The notes below the pieces were generated by a model. The model worked only from the letters and a program-made list of their open reading frames with translations. It searched no databases and was not told the origin of the DNA. 64,000 nucleotides of DNA from Pilosibacter fragilis (GTDB lineage: Bacteria; Bacillota; Clostridia; Lachnospirales; Lachnospiraceae): assembly GCF_032490495.1 (NCBI RefSeq), contig NZ_JAVYJB010000009.1, positions 98,379 to 162,378 of the forward strand. The letters run 5' to 3'. Of the stretch, positions 41,667 to 49,989 are shown in pieces. The position numbers and the translations under genes are program-made. The first letter of the stretch is position 1; each line of letters begins with the position of its first letter.

Positions 41667-42692
41667 ATGAAAATCATCGTAACAGGCGGCGCCGGATTTA
41701 TCGGCGGCAACTTCATCCACCATATGGTAAACAAATACCCGGAGTACCAGATCGTAAACCTCGATCTCTTAACATACGCCGGAAACCTTGAGACATTAAA
41801 ACCGGTCGAGAACAAGCCGAACTACAAGTTCGTAAAGGGTGATATCGCAGACCGCAAATTCGTATTCGACCTCTTCGAGAAAGAGAAACCGGATATCGTT
41901 GTAAACTTCGCAGCGGAGAGCCATGTTGACCGTTCCGTTGTCGATCCGGAGAGTTTTGTCCGCACAAACGTAGTGGGAACAACGACACTGCTCGATGCAT
42001 GCCGTACCTATGGAATCAAGCGTTACCACCAGGTTTCCACCGATGAGGTCTATGGAGATCTTCCGCTGGACCGCCCGGACCTCTTCTTCACAGAGGAGAC
42101 ACCGCTCCACACCTCCAGCCCGTACTCTTCCTCCAAGGCAAGCGCTGACCTCTTCGTTCTCGCCTACCACAGAACCTACGGACTCCCGGTGACGATCTCC
42201 CGTTGTTCTAACAACTACGGTCCGTACCACTTCCCGGAGAAGCTGATCCCGCTGATGATCAGCCGTGCCCTCGCTGATGAGGCACTTCCGGTATACGGAA
42301 CAGGTGAGAATGTCCGCGACTGGCTCCATGTTTCCGACCACTGTGAGGCCATCGACCTGATCATCCACAACGGACGTGTCGGTGAGGTTTATAACGTCGG
42401 CGGACACAATGAGAGAACAAACCTTGAGGTCGTTAAAACGATCTTAAAGGCATTAAATAAGCCGGAGAGCCTCATTAAATTCGTAACAGACCGCCCGGGC
42501 CACGACAGACGTTACGCCATCGACCCGACAAAGCTTGAGACAGAGCTTGGCTGGAAGCCGAAATACAACTTTGATACCGGTATCCAGCAGACGATCCAGT
42601 GGTATCTGGACAACGAAGACTGGTGGAAGCACATCTTAAGCGGTGAGTACAGCAATTACTTTGATAATATGTACGGCGACTCGCCTTGGTAA
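41667..42692 (+). CDS. rfbB: dTDP-glucose 4,6-dehydratase
   Basis: 341 residues, SDR fold. N-terminal Rossmann GGAGFIGGNF, catalytic TDEVYGDL and YSSSKASAD with the Y-x3-K pair, and RCSNNYGPYHFPEKLIP. Second step of dTDP-rhamnose synthesis. The 160-bp gap from rfbA contains no rfbC. Confidence 0.96.
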   Translation: MKIIVTGGAGFIGGNFIHHMVNKYPEYQIVNLDLLTYAGNLETLKPVENKPNYKFVKGDIADRKFVFDLFEKEKPDIVVNFAAESHVDRSVVDPESFVRTNVVGTTTLLDACRTYGIKRYHQVSTDEVYGDLPLDRPDLFFTEETPLHTSSPYSSSKASADLFVLAYHRTYGLPVTISRCSNNYGPYHFPEKLIPLMISRALADEALPVYGTGENVRDWLHVSDHCEAIDLIIHNGRVGEVYNVGGHNERTNLEVVKTILKALNKPESLIKFVTDRPGHDRRYAIDPTKLETELGWKPKYNFDTGIQQTIQWYLDNEDWWKHILSGEYSNYFDNMYGDSPW

Positions 42693-42736
42693 AGATTTAA
42701 AGTAAGGCACTTTCAGGTGAAAGGAATAACGCGAAC

Positions 42737-43585
42737 ATGAGAGTTTTAGTAACAGGCGTAAAAGGCCAGCTTGGTCACGACGTTGTAAATGAGATGGAAA
42801 AACGCGGTCTGACTCCGGTCGGAGTGGATCTTGCAGAGATGGATATTACCGATAAAGAGGCATGCGACCGTGTGATCACGGAGGCAAATGTCGAAGCGGT
42901 CATCCACTGTGCCGCTTATACAGCGGTTGACGCAGCGGAGGACAATGTGGATGTTTGCATGAAGGTCAACGCAGGCGGGACAAGAAATATCGCGGAAGTC
43001 TGCAAAAAGCTCGGCATTAAGATGATGTACATCAGCACGGACTATGTGTTCGACGGACAGGGAACCCGCCCGTGGGAGCCGGATGACGAGAGACATCCAC
43101 TGAATGTCTATGGACAGTCCAAATATGAGGGAGAGCTTGCAGTTGAGGAGCTGGTAGAGAAATTCTTTACCGTCCGCATCGCCTGGGTATTCGGCGTAAA
43201 CGGCAAGAACTTTATTAAGACCATGCTGCGGATCGGAAAGGAGCGTGGAGCCGCATCTGTCGTTGATGATCAGATCGGATCCCCGACCTACACCTACGAT
43301 CTCGCAAGACTTCTTGTTGATATGATCCAGACCGACAAATACGGCAGATACCATGCGACAAACGAGGGACTCTGCTCCTGGTATGAGTTCGCGTGTGAGA
43401 TCTTCCGCGCAGCCGGCATGGATGTCAAGGTGACACCGGTGCACTCCGATGAGTACCCGGCTGCAAAGGCAAAACGCCCGATGAACAGCCGGATGAGCAA
43501 GGAAAAGCTTACAGAGAACGGCTTCGAGCATCTTCCGGAGTGGAAGGACGCGGTTGCGAGATATCTGAAGGAGATCATCTGGTAG
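42737..43585 (+). CDS. rfbD: dTDP-4-dehydrorhamnose reductase
   Basis: 282 residues. NADPH-binding VTGVKGQLGHDV, active site STDYVFDGQG and YGQSKYEGE, of the RmlD substrate-binding family. Last step of dTDP-L-rhamnose synthesis. The 3,5-epimerase gene rfbC, needed between rfbB and rfbD, is not in this window. Confidence 0.94.
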   Translation: MRVLVTGVKGQLGHDVVNEMEKRGLTPVGVDLAEMDITDKEACDRVITEANVEAVIHCAAYTAVDAAEDNVDVCMKVNAGGTRNIAEVCKKLGIKMMYISTDYVFDGQGTRPWEPDDERHPLNVYGQSKYEGELAVEELVEKFFTVRIAWVFGVNGKNFIKTMLRIGKERGAASVVDDQIGSPTYTYDLARLLVDMIQTDKYGRYHATNEGLCSWYEFACEIFRAAGMDVKVTPVHSDEYPAAKAKRPMNSRMSKEKLTENGFEHLPEWKDAVARYLKEIIW

Positions 43586-43682
43586 AAGGATTCACTGCCT
43601 GAAAGCGGTGGAGTCTTATCGGACTGGGATAAAGATCAGAATTTGGCGATGAAGGACCGGTCCTGCTTATAAAAAGACATAC

Positions 43683-43720
43683 GGCTGTCGGTGAAGACAT
43701 GTTCTCCGGCAGCCTGTTTT
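43683..43720 (+). terminator. Terminator after rfbD
   Basis: GGCTGTCGG pairs with CCGGCAGCC (one G-T), then TGTTTTA. A second dyad, TATAGAGAAT/ATTCTCTATA, lies at about 43823-43870 before glmM. The rest of this 315-bp gap shows nothing. Confidence 0.6.
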
Positions 43721-43900
43721 ATCAGAGAAAACAGGATCTGCGAAGTCCTATCAGCAGCGTATCAATGCGGACGATTTGGTGCAGATGCGCATAATCTATG
43801 AAGAGACAGAAGACCGCAGACTCTATAGAGAATGAGGATATCGTTTTATGGAAATGTCCGATTCTCTATAAGGTTCGCGGGATATGGAGGAAATTGAGGA

Positions 43901-45259
43901 ATGGGAAAATATTTTGGTACCGACGGCTTCCGCGGCGAGGCAAACGTCGATCTTACCGTGGAACATGCGTATAAAGTCGGAAGATTTCTCGGATGGTATT
44001 ATGGAAAACAGGCCAAGGGAGACCGCTGCAGAGTCGTGATCGGAAAAGATACGAGACGCTCCAGCTATATGTTTGAGTACTCCCTTGCGGCGGGACTCAC
44101 AGCATCCGGCGCTGACACTTATCTCTTACATGTAACAACAACTCCGAGCGTGTCTCATGTGATCCGCACGGAAGATTTTGACTGTGGGATCATGATCTCC
44201 GCCAGCCACAATCCGTACTATGACAATGGAATCAAGGTCATGAACGGCAACGGCGAGAAACTCGAGGAGAGTGTGATCACAGAGATCGAGAAGTACTTAG
44301 ACGGAGAGATGGAAGAGATCCCGCTTGCGAAGAGAGAAAATATCGGAAGAACGCAGGATTTTGCAGCGGGAAGAAACCGCTATATCGGTTACCTGATCTC
44401 TATCGCTACGAGATCCTTTAAGGGTAAGAAGGTTGGCCTCGACTGCTCCAACGGAAGCGCTTCCTCCGTTGCGAAGAGTGTATTTGATGCCCTCGGCGCT
44501 GACACTTATGTCATCAACGATAAGCCTGACGGACTGAACATTAACCGCGGTTGCGGTTCCACGCATATCGGGGAGCTTCAGAAATTCGTGAAGGAAAAAG
44601 GTCTCGATGTGGGATTTGCCTATGATGGTGACGCGGACCGCTGTCTGGCTGTGGATGAGAACGGAAACGTCGTGGACGGCGACCTGATCCTCTACATCTG
44701 TGGAAAGTACATGAAGGAACAGGGACTTCTGCGCAACAATAAGATCGTTACCACAGTTATGTCAAACCTTGGCCTTTACAAGGCACTTGACCGTGAGGGC
44801 ATCGGCTACGAGAAGACGGCTGTCGGCGACAAATATGTATACGAGAACATGTCCAGGACCGGAAACTGCCTCGGTGGCGAGCAGTCCGGACATATCATTT
44901 TCAGCAAGTACGCGACTACCGGTGACGGAATCCTGACGTCCTTAAAGATCATGGAGGTTATGCTGGAGAAGAAGGAGACGCTCGGAAAGCTTGCTTCCGA
45001 GGTTACGATCCTTCCGCAGCTCTTAAAAAATGTCCGCGTGGCAGACAAGGCGGCGGCATTAAATGACCCGGATGTGCAGGCAGCAGGAAAGGCTGTTGAT
45101 GAGGCACTCGGAAATGACGGAAGACTTCTCCTCCGCCAGAGCGGAACAGAGCCGCTGATCCGCGTTATGGTCGAGGCGGAGACACCAGAGATCTGCGAGA
45201 AGTATGTGGATCAGGTGATCGATGTATTGAAGAAAAAAGGTCATGTGACAGAAGGCTGA
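43901..45259 (+). CDS. glmM: Phosphoglucosamine mutase
   Basis: 452 residues. Converts glucosamine-6-phosphate to the 1-phosphate for UDP-GlcNAc and peptidoglycan. N-terminal YFGTDGFRGEAN, phospho-serine S102 in ISASHNPYYDNGIK, metal-binding DGDADRC, and C-terminal RQSGTEPLIRVMVE. Intact. Confidence 0.95.
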   Translation: MGKYFGTDGFRGEANVDLTVEHAYKVGRFLGWYYGKQAKGDRCRVVIGKDTRRSSYMFEYSLAAGLTASGADTYLLHVTTTPSVSHVIRTEDFDCGIMISASHNPYYDNGIKVMNGNGEKLEESVITEIEKYLDGEMEEIPLAKRENIGRTQDFAAGRNRYIGYLISIATRSFKGKKVGLDCSNGSASSVAKSVFDALGADTYVINDKPDGLNINRGCGSTHIGELQKFVKEKGLDVGFAYDGDADRCLAVDENGNVVDGDLILYICGKYMKEQGLLRNNKIVTTVMSNLGLYKALDREGIGYEKTAVGDKYVYENMSRTGNCLGGEQSGHIIFSKYATTGDGILTSLKIMEVMLEKKETLGKLASEVTILPQLLKNVRVADKAAALNDPDVQAAGKAVDEALGNDGRLLLRQSGTEPLIRVMVEAETPEICEKYVDQVIDVLKKKGHVTEG

Positions 45260-45283
45260 TTGCTTGAAATATAAAAGATGAAC

Positions 45284-45317
45284 GATGAGGCAGTGAAAAA
45301 ATTCGCTGCCTCATTTT
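45284..45317 (+). terminator. Terminator of glmM
   Basis: ATGAGGCAG and CTGCCTCAT form a perfect 9-bp stem followed by TTTTAT. Confidence 0.8.
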
Positions 45318-45379
45318 ATATACGGTTACAGTCTCAGAAAGGCTTGGGAGGTGTATAGTGACTTCATAGTGACTTCATA

Positions 45380-45521
45380 GTTACTTTTCATGGGTAAGAA
45401 TTTTCTGAACTGAAAATTCCGTATGATATCGTTATGACCGCGGATTTTGTCGATACGGAATGCGAAGCATCGGCAAAATCCTGTTACAGTGTGCGGGCAT
45501 GGAGTGCCCGTGTACTGTAAC
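45380..45521 (+). mobile_element. 142-bp MITE, copy 2 (between glmM and leuA)
   Basis: GTTAC...GTAAC ends, target duplication ACTTCATA at 45372-45379 and 45522-45529. The left flank itself carries an extra ACTTCATAGTG tandem repeat (from 45361). Confidence 0.9.
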
Positions 45522-45561
45522 ACTTCATATCTCCTATATCTAAATGTTATGGCATAGATCC

Positions 45562-45590
45562 TTGCGATTCCATTTTCACAGTGATATAAT
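45562..45590 (+). promoter_or_regulatory. Probable promoter of leuA, with leader hairpin
   Basis: TTGCGA (45562-45567), a 17-bp spacer and TATAAT (45585-45590). A GACGGTC/GACCGTC hairpin follows near 45607-45630. No leucine-rich leader peptide or T-box was recognised in the remaining 215 nt. Confidence 0.6.
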
Positions 45591-45846
45591 GAAAAAACGG
45601 AAAAGGACGGTCAAAAACGCGACCGTCGATTGAATTTCACAAAAAAAGGACTGATGAAAATGGGGTTAGACCTAAAAGCGTAACATTGTTTATAATTGAG
45701 AAGTACAGCGTGGTTTACCGACTCCGTGGCCTGCAACTATGAAGCTGGAGGGAAACTGCAGTGCCTGGAAAGACTGCATGATTACAGAAATTCATGAAAT
45801 GCAGGAATGAAAATAACTTTTATCAGAAAAGCGGAGGAAAGAAACT

Positions 45847-47520
45847 ATGATGAATTATAAGAGATATCAGAGAGTACCGGTCATGAATTACCCGGAGCGG
45901 GAGTGGCCGAATAAAGAGATCCAGAAGGCGCCGATCTGGTGCAGCGTGGATCTGCGCGACGGCAACCAGGCCCTTGTAGAGCCGATGGTCGTTGAAGAGA
46001 AGATTGAAATGTTCAATATGCTGGTGCAGATGGGCTTCAAGGAGATCGAGATCGGTTTCCCGGCCGCTTCCCAGATCGAATTTGACTTTTTAAGACAGCT
46101 CGTTGAACGCAGGCTGATCCCGGACGATGTGACGGTTCAGGTTCTGACCCAGTGCCGTGATCACCTGTTAAAGAGAACCTTCGAGTCCATTCAGGGAATC
46201 CCGAAGGCAGTTGTGCATATTTACAACTCTACATCCACCTTACAGCGTGATGTTGTATTCCATATGGACCGTGAGGAGATCAAGCAGATCGCAATCGACG
46301 GTGTCGATATGGTAAAGAAGTACATGAAAGATTATGACGGAAAAGTGATCCTGGAGTATTCCCCGGAGAGCTTTACCGGAACAGAGATGGACTATGCGCT
46401 TGATATCTGCAACGCGGTCCAGAGAGCATGGGGACCGACACCGGACAATAAGATGATCATCAACCTTCCGTCCACTGTCGAGATGACGACGCCGAACGTA
46501 TTTGCAGACCAGATCGAGTGGATGAGCAAACATCTGGAGAACCGCGAGAGCATCATTTTAAGCGTTCATCCGCATAATGACCGCGGAACAGGTGTCGCTG
46601 CTGCAGAACTTGCAATGCTTGCAGGCGCTGACCGCGTTGAGGGAACCCTGTTCGGAAATGGTGAGCGTACCGGAAACGTGGATATCCTGACCATCGCCTA
46701 CAATATGTTCTCTCAGGGAATCGACCCAGAGCTTGAAATCGGCGATATCAAGAAGATCGCGGAAGTTTACGAGCGCTGCACAAAGATGCATATCGATCCG
46801 CGTCATCCGTACGCTGGAAAGCTGGTATTTACTGCATTCTCCGGTTCCCATCAGGATGCTATCAACAAGGGAATGCATGTGCTTATGGAAAGAAAGAGCG
46901 AGATCTGGCAGGTTCCGTATCTGCCGATCGATCCGTCCGATATCGGAAGAGAGTACGAGCCGGTGGTCCGTATCAACAGCCAGTCCGGAAAGGGCGGTGT
47001 TGCTTTCGTTATGGACAGCTTCTTTGGATTCAAGCTTCCACGCGGCATGCACAAAGAGTTCGCGGATGTGATCCAGAAGATCGCAGAGAAGCAGGGAGAG
47101 GTCGCACCGGAACAGATCATGGAAGAGTTCCGCATCGAGTATCTCGACCGCAAGGAACCGTACCACTTCCGCAAGTGCAAGACCACAGATTTCGAGTCCG
47201 GAGACCAGTTCACAACCGTTGCTGTTGTTACCTACTCTAACCACGGCGAGACAAAACAGTTTGAAGGTGTCGGAAACGGCCCGATCGATGCTGTGAAACG
47301 CGGACTGGAGGAGGAGCTTGGTATCTCAATCAAGGTTCTCGATTACAGCGAGCATGCGCTGACATCCGGTTCCGGGGCACAGGCGGCTTCCTATATCCAC
47401 CTGATGGATCAGAAGACCGGCAAGGTGACATACGGTGTCGGCATCAGCTCCAACATCACGAGAGCATCCTTAAGAGGTATCTTCAGTGCAGTTAACCGTC
47501 TGTTTGGAGATGCAGAGTAA
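45847..47520 (+). CDS. leuA: 2-isopropylmalate synthase
   Basis: 557 residues, the long LeuA form. Condenses acetyl-CoA with 2-ketoisovalerate, first step of leucine synthesis. Catalytic WCSVDLRDGNQAL near the N-terminus, metal ligands in SVHPHNDRGTG, GTLFGNGERTGN, and a C-terminal LeuA_dimer allosteric domain that binds leucine. GGAGGAAAG precedes the start. Stands alone without leuBCD. Confidence 0.94.
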   Translation: MMNYKRYQRVPVMNYPEREWPNKEIQKAPIWCSVDLRDGNQALVEPMVVEEKIEMFNMLVQMGFKEIEIGFPAASQIEFDFLRQLVERRLIPDDVTVQVLTQCRDHLLKRTFESIQGIPKAVVHIYNSTSTLQRDVVFHMDREEIKQIAIDGVDMVKKYMKDYDGKVILEYSPESFTGTEMDYALDICNAVQRAWGPTPDNKMIINLPSTVEMTTPNVFADQIEWMSKHLENRESIILSVHPHNDRGTGVAAAELAMLAGADRVEGTLFGNGERTGNVDILTIAYNMFSQGIDPELEIGDIKKIAEVYERCTKMHIDPRHPYAGKLVFTAFSGSHQDAINKGMHVLMERKSEIWQVPYLPIDPSDIGREYEPVVRINSQSGKGGVAFVMDSFFGFKLPRGMHKEFADVIQKIAEKQGEVAPEQIMEEFRIEYLDRKEPYHFRKCKTTDFESGDQFTTVAVVTYSNHGETKQFEGVGNGPIDAVKRGLEEELGISIKVLDYSEHALTSGSGAQAASYIHLMDQKTGKVTYGVGISSNITRASLRGIFSAVNRLFGDAE

Positions 47521-47607
47521 AATAAAAATGTCGGATATACGTTCAGTGCTGCGGTAAGACATAGGGAGAAACTGCAGTGTCCGGCGGCAAATCATAAGAA
47601 AATTTTA

Positions 47608-47652
47608 AATGCGGCAGAAATGGGAATGCAATCCTGTTTTTGCCGCATTTTT
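47608..47652 (+). terminator. Terminator of leuA
   Basis: AATGCGGCA and TGCCGCATT followed by TTT. The rest of the gap before 47858 shows only a -10-like TATAAT near 47713. Confidence 0.8.
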
Positions 47653-47857
47653 GCGTCATATTTTTAATGAAATGTAAGGAAAAAGAGAAGAGTTTTTAGG
47701 AAGTTTTCTGTATAATACAAGTACAAACAAAAAACGAAAGATATCTAACGGAGATATCGAAAACAAATAGCCACCGTGGGAACGATGAAAAGGAAACCGG
47801 TGGGAAAGTGAAAAAGTATATTCCGGAAACGGAAATATTTAGAAGAGGAGGGTTTCT

Positions 47858-49102
47858 ATGAAGAAGAGATATTTTGCAGGTGCAGCAGTTGCGGCGATGA
47901 TTTTAACCGCAGGAATGGCGACGACCTCTTTTGCGGACTGGTCGCAGCAGAATGGAAAATGGTATTACTACAATGACAACAACGGACGCCTCGTTCGGAA
48001 TGACTGGGTATGCTCCAAGGATGCATGGTATTATATGGATTACAATGGAGTGATGCAGACAAACAGCCTGATCGATGATACTTATTATGTAAACGAGAAT
48101 GGTGTCATGATCACAAACACATGGAAGTACATCAACAACAGCCGCTGGAACGAGAGCGGATGGAGATATTTTGGAGCGAACGGAAAGGCGTACACAAACG
48201 GCTGGAAACAGATCAATGACGTGTGGTACCACTTTACGGATTCCGTTTTGGATATCGGCTGGGTGGAGATCGATGGTAAGATCTATCATTTAGAAGATTC
48301 CGGAGCTATGACGACGGGCTGGAGAAAACTGGCGGACAGAGAGGATGACTGGGGTGAGTACTGGTACTATTTTAATTCCAGTGGAAAGCTGATCTATGAT
48401 GGTGAGCTGAAGATCTCCGGTGAGACCTATATCTTTGACCACAGCGGAAGGATGCTGACTGGCTGGGTAAATGAGTCTGATTACACATCTACAGGACGTG
48501 ACGACCTCTCCAACAGCGATGTCAATGCCCTTCGCTACTTCCGCAGCGGCGGACAGCAGATGAACGGCTGGAGATATATGGCATCCCCGGATGACGCTGA
48601 GGAAAACTGGTACTACTTTAAAGATGGCCGCGCATACTCCACATCCTATAAAACAACGGAGGCCTGCGGATACGGAATAGCAAAGATCAAGGGCGAGACC
48701 TACTGCTTTGATAAAAAGGGCCGCATGAAGACAGGTCTTGTGGAGCTGAGCGACGGCAGAAAGTTCTACTTTGACAGTGACGGAAAGATGAAGACCGGGC
48801 GGATCGTGATCAACGACGATAACCATGACAACGAAGTATTCTACTTCACAACTTCCGGCAGTATCGGAACGAGAGGCGACGGATTCACGGGTGTGAAGGA
48901 CGGAAGTCTCTACGAGAACGGACGCCTTGTGAGTGCGGAAGAAGGAATGAAGTACGAGAAAGTCACCGTTGACGGAAAGACATATGTGGTCAACGAATCC
49001 GGTAAGGTAAAGACCAGCGGAACCGTGACAGATGCGGACGGCGTGAAATATAAGATCACGAAGGATCAGAACGGTGGATATAATGTAGAAGTTTCCTGGT
49101 AG
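47858..49102 (+). CDS. Secreted cell-wall-binding repeat protein (choline-binding type)
   Basis: 414 residues. Signal peptide of about 26 residues ending TSFA. The rest is built from aromatic- and glycine-rich repeats of about 20 residues (WYYYNDNNGRLV, WYYMDYNGVM, WRYFGANGKAY, WYYFNSSGKL, YCFDKKGRMKTG, FYFDSDGKMKTG), the CW_binding_1 / glucan-binding fold that attaches to choline or polysaccharide. No catalytic domain is present. It is probably surface-attached; ligand unknown. Confidence 0.88.
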   Translation: MKKRYFAGAAVAAMILTAGMATTSFADWSQQNGKWYYYNDNNGRLVRNDWVCSKDAWYYMDYNGVMQTNSLIDDTYYVNENGVMITNTWKYINNSRWNESGWRYFGANGKAYTNGWKQINDVWYHFTDSVLDIGWVEIDGKIYHLEDSGAMTTGWRKLADREDDWGEYWYYFNSSGKLIYDGELKISGETYIFDHSGRMLTGWVNESDYTSTGRDDLSNSDVNALRYFRSGGQQMNGWRYMASPDDAEENWYYFKDGRAYSTSYKTTEACGYGIAKIKGETYCFDKKGRMKTGLVELSDGRKFYFDSDGKMKTGRIVINDDNHDNEVFYFTTSGSIGTRGDGFTGVKDGSLYENGRLVSAEEGMKYEKVTVDGKTYVVNESGKVKTSGTVTDADGVKYKITKDQNGGYNVEVSW

Positions 49103-49208
49103 GAATGGATACAAAAAGCTTGATTATATAAAGGATGATGACGGCGATGTTTTTATTGAATTGAAAAGAAAGTGTGTCTATTACATTATCTCATATGATT
49201 AGGAGGGA

Positions 49209-49700
49209 ATGAATAGCTATGAAGAAAGCAAATTTTTTTATTTATCATCTTTGACAGTTATTTTGTTTAATATATTCTTTATTGGTTTTATTCTGAAAAA
49301 CGGACATAAAGAATATATCCCTCCGGCAGGAGTCATTACATATGAATATTGGAACGAGCTGGTAAAAAATCCAGAATTAGTCGATGAAGTACTGGCAAGT
49401 AATGTTGCGAATATTTCAAGCGTATCATGCATTATATTTGTGCTTGAAATTCTATATGCACTGGCTGTTTACGATAGTTTAAGAAGTAGAGACGGACGAT
49501 GGATACTACTCATAGTTCCTATAGCTTTTATCTCATACAAGATATGTCGACAGCTTTTCATAACGTATATCCCGGTGTACCATATGTTTATGCTGCTTCT
49601 ACCGACTGAATTTGTATCAATAGTTCTGGAAGTCTTAAATTTATATGCGTATAGAAGATCTCGTAGCAGGGAAATGCTGAAAAACAGTACACACAGATAA
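49209..49700 (+). CDS. Hypothetical membrane protein
   Basis: 163 residues with AGGAGGG directly upstream. Four hydrophobic segments (about 10-31, 70-90, 97-113, 121-146). More AT-rich than its neighbours. No recognised family. It ends in a strong terminator. Confidence 0.65.
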   Translation: MNSYEESKFFYLSSLTVILFNIFFIGFILKNGHKEYIPPAGVITYEYWNELVKNPELVDEVLASNVANISSVSCIIFVLEILYALAVYDSLRSRDGRWILLIVPIAFISYKICRQLFITYIPVYHMFMLLLPTEFVSIVLEVLNLYAYRRSRSREMLKNSTHR

Positions 49701-49730
49701 TGTAGAATTTCATAGAAACCCATAAAGAGA

Positions 49731-49767
49731 GACCCCGGCGGGCAGCTGCCGGGGTCTTTCGCGTTTT
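49731..49767 (+). terminator. Strong terminator
   Basis: GACCCCGGC and GCCGGGGTC, perfect 9-bp GC stem, followed by a T-rich tail. Confidence 0.85.
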
Positions 49768-49845
49768 TGGGGGAAAAGACAGATGGATATGCCGATTGAA
49801 ACGGTCTGCGCAGTCTGTGCAGATGAAAAGTGGTAAAACATAAAA

Positions 49846-49885
49846 CGAACAAACGTTTGCATATGAGGCGAATTTGTGGTATACT
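49846..49885 (+). promoter_or_regulatory. uvrA promoter overlapped by a LexA (SOS) box
   Basis: CGAACAAACGTTTG (49846-49859) fits the Firmicute LexA consensus CGAAC-N4-GTTYG. It overlaps the -35 box of TTGCAT (49857-49862), 17 bp, TATACT (49880-49885). Indicates SOS control of uvrA. Confidence 0.75.
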
Positions 49886-49989
49886 GACCGTAACATGGGA
49901 TAATGTCCGGAATACCTGGAAAACGTATAGTCCCGGAGCTCTGTGAGAATGATAAAGCAAAAGCAGACATGGCAAAGAGGAGAGACACA

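Noticed and set aside
45326..45523. Small ORFs inside MITE copies as real genes
   Set aside because: The frame has no ribosome site and begins in flanking DNA; openness more likely reflects the palindromic element. Kept as a finding about insertions only.
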